A DNA stretch of 10,951 bases, taken from JACVRW01 sp036009005 (lineage in GTDB: Bacteria; Actinomycetota; Thermoleophilia; Solirubrobacterales; Thermoleophilaceae). The notes beneath the pieces are model-generated. The model did no database searches. It was not told the DNA's origin and was given only the letters and a program-made list of their open reading frames with translations. Location: NCBI GenBank assembly GCA_036009005.1, contig DASYMP010000102.1, positions 1-10,951 of the forward strand, written 5' to 3'. Of the stretch, positions 1 through 6,265 are shown piece after piece. Within the stretch, counting starts at the first letter, position 1. Every line of letters starts with the position of its first letter. The position numbers were made by a program, and so were the translations under genes.

Positions 1-243
1 CTCGTGGAAGTCGCGCAGCGCCTGCGCGAGCTTGTCGGCGTCCACGCCGAGCTTGTTGGCCAGCTCGCCGGAGCCGGGTGGGACGCCGCGCTCGAACGAG
101 CGGGCCGTGGCGCCGCTGCGGTCCTGGGCGTTGTCGGCGATTGCCGTGCCGTCGCCCGCCTGCGTGCCGAGCCCGTAGCCCACGGAGGCGATTGCGAGCG
201 CGCCGCCGGCGACGATGATCGTGGTCTTCCTCCGTTGTCTCAT
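1..243 (-). CDS. Small exported or membrane-anchored hypothetical protein, 5' part only
   Basis: The frame opens with ATG at 243 and runs without a stop to the window edge, giving the first 81 residues of a longer protein. The N-terminus is basic (MRQRRKTT), followed by a hydrophobic stretch at about residues 8-27 (IIVAGGALAIASVGYGLG), which looks like a signal peptide or single membrane anchor. After it comes a polar Gly/Ala/Asp-rich linker (about 28-58), then a helical-looking segment with the phrases GELANKLGVDADKL and AQALRDF. I do not recognise a named family. The gene diverges from the response regulator, with only 89 nt between the two start codons, so it could be a target or partner of that two-component system; this is inference from position. 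No Shine-Dalgarno precedes the ATG; an AAGCCT hexamer lies 6 nt upstream. Codon positions carry the GC bias expected of a real gene. Confidence 0.7.
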   Translation of the reverse strand, partial: MRQRRKTTIIVAGGALAIASVGYGLGTQAGDGTAIADNAQDRSGATARSFERGVPPGSGELANKLGVDADKLAQALRDFHE

Positions 244-249
244 GCCGTC

Positions 250-255
250 AGGCTT
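250..255 (-). promoter_or_regulatory. Possible leaderless -10 element (AAGCCT) for the small exported protein
   Basis: Read on the minus strand, AAGCCT lies 6 nt before the ATG at 243. It matches only the A2 and T6 positions of the actinobacterial TANNNT -10 motif, so alone it is weak. It gains support because most other transcription units in the window show a similar hexamer at a similar distance. No convincing -35 is seen. Confidence 0.25.
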
Positions 256-319
256 GCGCCCGTGTGTAGGAGGACCGTAAGAACGGCGTAGGAATGAGCG
301 AAGAGCGCGATCCGGCCGC

Positions 320-325
320 CAGAAT
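320..325 (+). promoter_or_regulatory. Possible leaderless -10 element (CAGAAT) for the response regulator
   Basis: CAGAAT agrees with TATAAT at four of six positions and lies 7 nt before the GTG at 333, the distance expected if transcription begins at the start codon. This is one reason for choosing GTG 333 over the upstream ATGs at 294 and 324. No clear -35 is seen. Confidence 0.3.
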
Positions 326-332
326 GGGGTGG

Positions 333-1007
333 GTGAGGATCCTGATAGTCGACGACGACCGCGCGCTCCGCGACGCCCTGCGCCGCGCGCTCGTCCTGGC
401 CGGCTACGAGACCCTGCCGGTGGCGAACGGCGCTGATGCGATCGCGGAGGCGACGATGTCCGCGCCCGACGCGGTCGTGCTCGACATCGGCCTCCCGGAC
501 ATCGACGGCCTCGAGGTCTGCAGGCGCCTGCGCGACGCCGGCAACCGCGTGCCGGTGCTGATGCTGACCGCGCGCGACGCCGTGGCCGACCGGATCGACG
601 GCCTCGACGCCGGCGCCGACGACTATCTCGTGAAGCCCTTCGACGTGGGCGAGCTCCAGGCACGGCTGCGCGCGCTGCTGCGCCGCGGCGGCGCCAACGG
701 CGACGTGTCGGGCCTGTCCTTCCTCGAGCTGCGCCTCGACGGCGCCCGTCACGGCGTGAGCGTGGGGGACAGCTTCGTGGAGCTGACCCGCACGGAGTAC
801 CAGCTGCTCGAGCTCCTCATGCTGAACCCCGGACGCGTGCTGCCCCACAGCCTGATCTACGAGCGCGTCTGGGGCTACGACTTCGGCCCGGCATCCAACT
901 CGCTGCGTGTCTACGTGGGCTACCTGCGCCGCAAGCTGGAGCAGGCCGGCGCGCGGCCGCTGCTCCACACGGTGCGCGGCGTGGGCTACGCGCTGCGCGA
1001 GCCATGA
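333..1007 (+). CDS. OmpR/PhoB-family response regulator (MprA/PrrA-like)
   Basis: Cytoplasmic DNA-binding response regulator, the transcriptional output of the kinase encoded just downstream. Counting from GTG 333, the receiver domain covers about residues 1-117: acidic pocket VDDD (6-9), phospho-acceptor Asp51 in VVLDIGLPD, Thr79 in LMLTA and Lys101 in VKPFD. The winged-helix effector domain covers about 130-224, with LTRTEYQLLELL, the recognition-helix region NSLRVYVGYLRRKLE and the C-terminal wing TVRGVGYAL. The length of 224 residues is normal for the family. I chose GTG 333 because the protein then starts VRILIVDDD, as in typical relatives, and because CAGAAT lies 7 nt upstream; ATG 294 and ATG 324 are in frame and would add 13 or 3 untypical residues. 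The stop overlaps the kinase start (ATGA at 1004-1007), so the two are translationally coupled. The closest described systems are MprAB and PrrAB of actinobacteria; the signal and regulon are not evident. Confidence 0.95.
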   Translation: MRILIVDDDRALRDALRRALVLAGYETLPVANGADAIAEATMSAPDAVVLDIGLPDIDGLEVCRRLRDAGNRVPVLMLTARDAVADRIDGLDAGADDYLVKPFDVGELQARLRALLRRGGANGDVSGLSFLELRLDGARHGVSVGDSFVELTRTEYQLLELLMLNPGRVLPHSLIYERVWGYDFGPASNSLRVYVGYLRRKLEQAGARPLLHTVRGVGYALREP

Positions 1008-2386
1008 GCCTGCGCACCCGCATCGCGGCCACCGCGGCCGTGGCCGTGGCGCTCGTGGTCGTGGTGGCCGCCGTGGCGATCTACCTGGGCGTGCGCGCCG
1101 AGCTGCGTGGCGAGATCGACAACTCGCTGCGAGACCGCTCCGGTGAGTTCGCTCAGGTGCTCGATCAGGGGCCGGGCTCGCCGCCCGACGGGGACGGCGA
1201 CGGCCGCGGAGGGGGAGGGCGCCCGCTCGACCGCCTGCCCGCTCCGCCGCAGGAGCGCTTCGGCGGGCCGGGCGGGATCCAGCAGCTCGTGCTGCCGTCC
1301 GGGCGGGTGCTCCGCCGTCCCGGTGTGGAGGACGTGCTGCCGGTGGACGCGCGCGGCCGCGAGATCGCCGCGCGTGGCGCGGGCACGGACCTGAGGGACG
1401 AGACCGTCGCGGGCACGCACCTGCGTGTCTACACGCGCGGCGTGCCCAGGCGCGGCGCCATCCAGGTGGCGCGCCCGCTCGACGAGGTGGACCGCCAGCT
1501 GGACCGCGTGCTGCTCGTGCTGCTGCTCGTGGGCGCGGCCGGTGTGGCGCTCGGCGCGGCGCTGGCCGCCGTGGTGGCGCGCACCGCGCTCGCGCCGATC
1601 GCCCGCTTCACGCGCAGGACCGAGGAGCTCGCCGGCGATCCCGACCCCTCGCACCGGATGGATGCCGCGGGCAGCGACGAGCTCGGCCGGCTCGCGCGCA
1701 GCTTCAACTCCACGCTCGACTCGCTGGAGCGCTCCGTGGAGTCGCAGCGCCAGCTCGTGGCGGACGCGAGCCACGAGCTGCGCACCCCGATCGCCAGCCT
1801 GCGGGCGAACATCCAGACGCTCGAGCACGCCGAGCGGCTGCCGGCCGCCGAGCTGCGCGCGCTGCGCGCCGACATCGTCGCCGAGCTCGACGAGCTGACC
1901 GCGCTGGTGGCCGACATCGTGGAGCTGGCGCGTGGCGCCAAGCCCGGCGAGGTCGTGGACGACGTGCGGCTCGACGAGATCGTCGCGGCCGTGGCGGACC
2001 GGGCGCGCTCGCGCGCGAACGGCGTCGCGCTCGAGCTCTCCACCGAGCCGACGATCGTGCGCGGCGAGCCCGAGCGCATCCAGCGGGCGGTGTCCAACCT
2101 GGTCGACAACGCGCTGAAGTGGAGCCCCGCCGACGGCACCGTCGAGATCGCCCTGGCGGGAGGCGAGCTGAGCGTGCGCGACCACGGTCCGGGCTTCGAC
2201 GAGCACGACCTGCCACACGTCTTCGACCGCTTCTACCGCGCGCACAGCGCGCGTGCACTGCCCGGCTCCGGCCTCGGCCTCGCGATCGTCCGCCAGGCGG
2301 CCGAGGCGCAGGGCGGCACGGTCGACGCCTCGAACGCGGCGGGCGGCGGCGCGCTCGTGCGCGTGTCGTTCGGCGACGCGACCTGA
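1004..2386 (+). CDS. HAMP-domain sensor histidine kinase (MprB/PrrB-like)
   Basis: Membrane sensor kinase expected to phosphorylate the adjacent response regulator. Order of parts: first membrane helix about residues 8-29; extracytoplasmic sensor region about 30-166, with a low-complexity Pro/Gly/Asp stretch at about 56-73; second helix about 168-192; HAMP linker about 193-245; HisKA dimerisation domain with phospho-acceptor His257 in DASHELRTP; and HATPase_c with the N box at Asn365 (NLVDNALKWSP), G1 box DHGPGFD at 393-399, F box HVFDRFYR and G2 box GSGLGLAIV from 421. All catalytic boxes are intact, so the 460-residue enzyme should be active. The ATG overlaps the response regulator stop by four bases, a standard coupling arrangement. 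The sensor region has no ligand-binding domain that I recognise, so the stimulus is unknown. Envelope stress would fit the MprB resemblance but is inference. Confidence 0.96.
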   Translation: MSLRTRIAATAAVAVALVVVVAAVAIYLGVRAELRGEIDNSLRDRSGEFAQVLDQGPGSPPDGDGDGRGGGGRPLDRLPAPPQERFGGPGGIQQLVLPSGRVLRRPGVEDVLPVDARGREIAARGAGTDLRDETVAGTHLRVYTRGVPRRGAIQVARPLDEVDRQLDRVLLVLLLVGAAGVALGAALAAVVARTALAPIARFTRRTEELAGDPDPSHRMDAAGSDELGRLARSFNSTLDSLERSVESQRQLVADASHELRTPIASLRANIQTLEHAERLPAAELRALRADIVAELDELTALVADIVELARGAKPGEVVDDVRLDEIVAAVADRARSRANGVALELSTEPTIVRGEPERIQRAVSNLVDNALKWSPADGTVEIALAGGELSVRDHGPGFDEHDLPHVFDRFYRAHSARALPGSGLGLAIVRQAAEAQGGTVDASNAAGGGALVRVSFGDAT

Positions 2387-2390
2387 GTGG

Positions 2391-2396
2391 CACACT
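2391..2396 (+). promoter_or_regulatory. Possible leaderless -10 element (CACACT) for the patatin-like gene
   Basis: CACACT lies in the 16-nt gap after the kinase stop and 6 nt before the GTG at 2403. It matches only A2 and T6 of TANNNT, so it is a weak call supported mainly by its spacing. If real, the patatin-like gene can be transcribed separately from the two-component operon. Confidence 0.25.
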
Positions 2397-2402
2397 GCGC
2401 CG

Positions 2403-3299
2403 GTGGCGACTGTGCTCGTGCTCGGCGTGGGCGGGATCCTCGGCGAGGCCTGGACATGGGGCTACCTCGGCGGCGCCCAGCACGCCACGGGTGAGGACTT
2501 TCGCGACGCGAAGCAGCTGATCGGCACCTCGGCGGGCTCGATCGTCGCGGCGAGGCTCGCCGGCGGCGAGAACCCGGAGCGCCGCGAGGACCGCGTGCGC
2601 TGGGACGGCGAGTCCGAGCCCGAGCGGCGTCCGGGCGCGCTGCGGGCGGCACTGGAGCGGGCGAGCCGCATCTCGGTCGGCGCGATCTCGCCGCTTGCGG
2701 CGCCGGCGCTGTCGGCCGCGGCTCCGGGCGGGGCGCTTGCGCGCGCGGCCGTGCTTGCGCGCGTGCCCGCCGGGCGCATCGAGCTGCGCGAGCTGCACTC
2801 GCGCGTGGAGGCCCTCGGCCCGCGATTCGACGGGCGCCTCAACATCGTGGCCGTGGACCGCGGCTCCGGGCGGCGCGTGGCCTTTGGCGCCGACGGGGCG
2901 CCAGACGCGACCGTGGCCGACGCCGTGACCGCCTCCTGCGCGATCCCGGGCTACTTCGCGCCCGTGAAGATCGGAGGGCGCGAGTACGTGGACGGCGGCG
3001 TCTGGAGCCCGACGAACCTCGACCTCGCGCGCGCCGGGCGCGGCGACCGCATCCTTTGCCTGGTGCCCACGGCGACGATGGGAACCGCGCCGGCGATCGC
3101 GCTGCGCGGGCTCGCGGCGGGCTGGCGGCTCGCCACCTCGGTCGAGGCCGTGGCCGCCCGCCGAAGGGGCGCCACCGTGGAGGTGATCACCCCCGACGCC
3201 GGCTCGGCCAGCGCGATCGGAGGCGATCTGATGGATCCGCGCAGGCGCACCCGCGTGCTCGGCGAGGGCTATCGCCAGGGTGCCGCGCGAGCGGAGTAG
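2403..3299 (+). CDS. Patatin-like phospholipase family protein
   Basis: Predicted serine acyl-hydrolase of the patatin family, which uses a Ser-Asp dyad to cleave acyl esters of lipids. The product is 298 residues from GTG 2403. Visible signatures: the glycine-rich oxyanion-hole segment near the N-terminus (GVGGILGEAW, residues 8-17); the nucleophile elbow GTSAGS with Ser43; and the DGG motif (VDGGVW) with catalytic Asp197, preceded by the typical ASCAIPGYFAPV stretch. The region between about residues 50 and 125 is rich in Arg, Ala and Glu and less recognisable, as expected for the variable lid region. No signal peptide or membrane helix is evident, so a cytoplasmic or membrane-peripheral location is likely. 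GTG 2403 was chosen because the conserved beta-strand VLVLGVGG begins right after it; a longer frame extending back into the kinase gene has no conserved content. The natural substrate cannot be told from sequence. Confidence 0.9.
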   Translation: MATVLVLGVGGILGEAWTWGYLGGAQHATGEDFRDAKQLIGTSAGSIVAARLAGGENPERREDRVRWDGESEPERRPGALRAALERASRISVGAISPLAAPALSAAAPGGALARAAVLARVPAGRIELRELHSRVEALGPRFDGRLNIVAVDRGSGRRVAFGADGAPDATVADAVTASCAIPGYFAPVKIGGREYVDGGVWSPTNLDLARAGRGDRILCLVPTATMGTAPAIALRGLAAGWRLATSVEAVAARRRGATVEVITPDAGSASAIGGDLMDPRRRTRVLGEGYRQGAARAE

Positions 3300-3302
3300 A
3301 TT
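3297..3302 (+). promoter_or_regulatory. Probable leaderless -10 element (TAGATT) for the 92-residue membrane protein and ppc
   Basis: TAGATT matches TANNNT exactly and ends 6 nt before the ATG at 3309. Its TAG is also the stop codon of the patatin-like gene. There is no Shine-Dalgarno before the ATG, which fits transcription starting at the start codon. No convincing -35 is seen. If active, it would also drive the downstream PEP carboxylase gene. Confidence 0.45.
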
Positions 3303-3308
3303 GCTGCG

Positions 3309-3587
3309 ATGCCCTGCCTCGCGGCGTTGCTTGCCCTCATCTCGCCGCGTCTCGCGCTGGTCGCGCTGTTCCTGTTCAGCAACATCCTGGACAGGGCGTA
3401 CGACAGCTGGCTGCTGCCGCTCGTGGGTTTCTTCCTGCTGCCGTGGACGACGCTGGCGTACGCCGTGATGTGGGATCTCGGCACCGCCAGGATCACCGGC
3501 CTCGAGTGGTTCGTCGTGATCCTGGCCTTCCTGGCCGATCTCGGCTCGTACGCGGGCGGCGGGAGCTATCGCAGCTCTCGCCACTGA
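3309..3587 (+). CDS. Small integral membrane protein of unknown function (92 aa)
   Basis: The 92-residue product is strongly hydrophobic, with probable membrane segments at about residues 3-25, 33-55 and 61-78. Notable phrases are LFLFSNILDRAYDSW, LPWTTLAYAVMWD and ILAFLADLGSYAGG; the short C-terminal tail is basic (YRSSRH). The pattern resembles small conserved hypothetical membrane proteins of actinobacteria, but I cannot name a family and give no function. The start context, GCTGCGATGCC, is identical to that of the MFS gene at 6266, and TAGATT lies 6 nt upstream. The 3' end overlaps the most likely start of PEP carboxylase by about 20 nt in another frame, so the two genes are probably co-transcribed and perhaps translationally coupled. 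Whether the protein has any role with PEP carboxylase is unknown. Confidence 0.75.
   Translation: MPCLAALLALISPRLALVALFLFSNILDRAYDSWLLPLVGFFLLPWTTLAYAVMWDLGTARITGLEWFVVILAFLADLGSYAGGGSYRSSRH
3561..3565 (+). promoter_or_regulatory. GGGAG, possible ribosome binding site for PEP carboxylase
   Basis: GGGAG inside the end of the membrane-protein gene lies only 2 nt before the in-frame ATC at 3568. The spacing is short for a Shine-Dalgarno. It matters because no ATG, GTG or TTG is available to start the conserved N-terminus of PEP carboxylase. Confidence 0.25.
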
Positions 3588-6240
3588 GCACGACGCCGCG
3601 CTGCGCCGTGACATCCGCGAGCTGGGCGCGCTGCTCGGCCGCACGCTCGTCCGCCAGGAGGGTCCCGAGCTGCTGGAGCTGGTCGAGCGCACGCGCGGTC
3701 TGATTCGGTCCGACCGCGGCGAGGCGGCCGCGCTGCTCAGCGAGGTGGAGCCAGCCGAGGCGATCAGGCTCGTCCGGGCCTTCAGCACCTACTTCCACCT
3801 GGCGAACATGGGGGAGCAGGTGCACCGCGCCAGGGAGCTCGCGCGCATGCGCGAGCGCGACGGCGGCTGGCTTCGACAGGCGGGCGAGCGCATCGCGCGC
3901 GCCGGGATCGACGGCGCCGAGCTCGCAGGCGAGGTGGCGCGGCTCTCCGTGCGCCCGGTGTTCACCGCTCACCCGACCGAGGCGGCGCGGCGCACCGTCC
4001 TCTACAAGCTGCGCCAGATCGCGGAGCTGCTCGAACACGGCGGGCCGCGCGCCGCGGCACGGCTCGAGGAGACCGTGGACCTGCTCTGGCAGACGGACGA
4101 GCTGCGCGTGGCGACACCCGACGTGCTCGACGAGGCCCGCAACGCGGTCTGGTACTTCGACGGCCTGCACGCCGACGCCGTGCCGGACGTGCTCGAGGAG
4201 CTCGGCGACGAGCTGCGGCGGCTCGGGCTCGACGCTGGCCTCGCCAGCCGGCCGCTCGCCTTCGGCAGCTGGATCGGCGGCGACCGCGACGGCAACCCGA
4301 ACGTCGCTCCCGACAGCATCGTGCGCGTGCTCGGCCTCCAGCACGACCACGGGCTGCGCGACGCGATCGCGGTGGTGAACGTGCTGCGCCGCGACCTGTC
4401 GACCTCCGTGCGTGTGGTTGGAGCCACACCCGAGCTGCAGGAGTCGCTCGCGCGCGACCTCGAGCTGCTGCCCGAGGTGGAGCCGCGCTTCCTGCGCCTG
4501 AACGCCGAGGAGCCCTACCGCCTGAAGCTCACCTGTATCCAGCAGAAGCTCGTGAACACGCGCCTCCGGCTGGGCGCGGGCCGCGCAAGCGAGCCGGGAC
4601 GCGACTACGTGGGCTCCGTCGAGCTCCTGGCGGACCTGGGCCTGGTGCGCGATTCGCTGCTCGCCCACCGCGGCGACCTGATCGCCCACGGGCGGCTCGA
4701 GCGAGCCATGCGCACGCTCGCCTCGTTCGGGCTCCACCTCGCGACGCTCGACGTGCGCGAGCACGCGGACGCGCATCACCACGTGCTGGGGCAGCTGATC
4801 GAGGGCTACCCCGCGCTGCCGCGCGACGGTCGCCTCGAGGCGCTCGCGCGCGAGCTGCGCTCGCCGCGGCCGCTGGCGTTCCACCCGCTTCCGCTCGACG
4901 ACGCCGGGCAGCGCACCTACGCCACCTTCGAGGCGATCCGCGAGGCGCACGAGCGCTTCGGTCCCGCCACGATCGAGTCCTACATCGTCTCGATGTGCCG
5001 CGGTGCGGACGACGTGCTCGCGGCCGTGCTCCTCGCCCGGGAGGCCGGCGTGTCGGGGCTCGGCTTCGTGCCGCTGCTGGAGACGCTCGACGAGCTGCGC
5101 CACGCGGACCGGCTGCTCGAGGAGCTCCTGGCCGACCCGAGCTACCGCGAGCTCGTGTCGCGGGGCGGCGACGTGCAGGAGGTGATGCTCGGCTACTCGG
5201 ACTCGAACAAGGAGGCCGGCATCGCGACGAGCCAGTGGGAGATCCATCGCGCGCAGCAGCGCCTGCGCGACGCCGCGGCCCGCGGCGGCGTGCGCCTGCG
5301 CCTCTTCCACGGCCGCGGCGGGACGGTGGGCCGCGGCGGCGGGCCCGCCCACGACGCGATCCTCGCGCAGCCGCCGCGCACGCTCGACGGCGAGATCAAG
5401 GTCACCGAGCAGGGGGAGGTGATCTCCGACAAGTACCTCGTGCCGAGCCTCGCGCGCGAGAACCTGGAGCTGATGCTCGCGGCGGCGCTCGAGGCCACGG
5501 TCCTGCACCGGCGTCCGCGGATGTCGCCCGAGGCGCTCGCGGACTGGGTGGAGGCGATGGAGACCGTGTCGGGCGCGGCGTTCGAGCGCTACCGCGCGCT
5601 TGTCGAGAACCCGCAGCTGCCCGACTACTACCTCGCCTCGACGCCCGTGGAGCTCCTGTCCGAGCTGCACCTCGGCTCCCGGCCCGCGCGCCGGCCCGAC
5701 TCGGCGGGCGGGATCGACGGGCTGCGCGCGATCCCGTGGGTGTTCGGCTGGACGCAGTCGCGCCAGGTCGTGCCGGGGTGGTACGGGGTGGGCAGCGGCC
5801 TCGCCGCCGCGCGCGAGGCGGGCCTTGGCGACCGGCTCGGCCACATGCACGAGCGCTGGTACTTCTTCCGAAACTTCCTGTCGAACGTCGCCATGACGCT
5901 CGTGAAGACCGACCTCGAGATCGCCGGGCACTACGTGGAGCGCCTCGTGGCGCCGGAGCTGCGTCACCTGTTCGAGGAGATCCGCACCGAGCACGAGCTG
6001 ACGATGGAGGAGCTGCTCCGCCTGCGCGGGGAGCGCGAGCTGCTCGACTCCGACCCCGTCCTACAGCGAACGCTGCGCGTGCGCGACGACTACCTCGCGC
6101 CGCTCCACTACCTCCAGGTCGCGCTCACCGAGCGACGCCGCGCCGACCGCGCGGCGGGCCGCGCCGACGACCCGGACCTGGCCCGCGCGCTGCTCCTGAC
6201 CGTGAACGGGATAGCGGCCGGCCTGCGCAACACCGGCTGA
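3568..6240 (+). CDS. ppc: Phosphoenolpyruvate carboxylase
   Basis: Cytoplasmic enzyme that carboxylates PEP with bicarbonate to form oxaloacetate, replenishing the TCA cycle. Signatures, numbered from 3568: catalytic His135 in VFTAHPTEAARRT; GSWIGGDRDGNPNV; GYSDSNKEAGIATSQWE with Lys548; the glycine loop FHGRGGTVGRGGGP from about 580; TEQGEVISDKY; PWVFGWTQSRQVVPGWYG; and the C-terminal LRNTG shared by the family. The start is unusual. The first GTG, at 3745, would remove about 59 residues that are clearly PEP carboxylase (DAALRRDIRELGALLGRTL, VRQEGPELLELVERTR). The frame is open upstream to a TGA at 3517 but contains no ATG, GTG or TTG. The best candidate is ATC at 3568 with GGGAG just before it, giving 890 residues, close to the 883 of the E. 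coli enzyme. CTG 3601 is an alternative. The function is certain; the exact start is not. Confidence 0.93.
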   Translation: MAALATEHDAALRRDIRELGALLGRTLVRQEGPELLELVERTRGLIRSDRGEAAALLSEVEPAEAIRLVRAFSTYFHLANMGEQVHRARELARMRERDGGWLRQAGERIARAGIDGAELAGEVARLSVRPVFTAHPTEAARRTVLYKLRQIAELLEHGGPRAAARLEETVDLLWQTDELRVATPDVLDEARNAVWYFDGLHADAVPDVLEELGDELRRLGLDAGLASRPLAFGSWIGGDRDGNPNVAPDSIVRVLGLQHDHGLRDAIAVVNVLRRDLSTSVRVVGATPELQESLARDLELLPEVEPRFLRLNAEEPYRLKLTCIQQKLVNTRLRLGAGRASEPGRDYVGSVELLADLGLVRDSLLAHRGDLIAHGRLERAMRTLASFGLHLATLDVREHADAHHHVLGQLIEGYPALPRDGRLEALARELRSPRPLAFHPLPLDDAGQRTYATFEAIREAHERFGPATIESYIVSMCRGADDVLAAVLLAREAGVSGLGFVPLLETLDELRHADRLLEELLADPSYRELVSRGGDVQEVMLGYSDSNKEAGIATSQWEIHRAQQRLRDAAARGGVRLRLFHGRGGTVGRGGGPAHDAILAQPPRTLDGEIKVTEQGEVISDKYLVPSLARENLELMLAAALEATVLHRRPRMSPEALADWVEAMETVSGAAFERYRALVENPQLPDYYLASTPVELLSELHLGSRPARRPDSAGGIDGLRAIPWVFGWTQSRQVVPGWYGVGSGLAAAREAGLGDRLGHMHERWYFFRNFLSNVAMTLVKTDLEIAGHYVERLVAPELRHLFEEIRTEHELTMEELLRLRGERELLDSDPVLQRTLRVRDDYLAPLHYLQVALTERRRADRAAGRADDPDLARALLLTVNGIAAGLRNTG

Positions 6241-6252
6241 CAGACGCGCTGC

Positions 6253-6258
6253 TAGCTT
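6253..6258 (+). promoter_or_regulatory. Probable leaderless -10 element (TAGCTT) for the MFS transporter
   Basis: TAGCTT matches TANNNT exactly, lies in the 25-nt gap after the ppc stop and ends 7 nt before the ATG at 6266. No Shine-Dalgarno is present. CTGACA at 6237-6242 resembles a -35, but its 10-nt spacing is too short, so no -35 is claimed. Confidence 0.45.
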
Positions 6259-6265
6259 CGCTGCG

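Noticed and set aside
268..273. AGGAGG, a strong Shine-Dalgarno-like sequence before the response regulator
   Set aside because: The next ATG (294) is 20 nt away, too far, and no start codon lies 5-10 nt downstream. It may be coincidence, so it was not used to set the start.
1704..3788. A very long open frame on the minus strand (694 codons) opposite the kinase, patatin and membrane-protein genes
   Set aside because: Its translation is Arg/Ala/Ser-rich low complexity with no domain, and it lies opposite genes with clear motifs. It is a by-product of GC-rich codon bias.
4234..4252. GCTGGC/GCCAGC inverted repeat within ppc
   Set aside because: It lies inside a conserved coding region and is explained by codon choice; similar GC hairpins occur throughout.
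3493..5994. An 833-codon minus-strand frame opposite ppc
   Set aside because: The plus strand has every PEP carboxylase motif in order. The antisense translation is rich in His, Arg, Ala and Val and resembles nothing.
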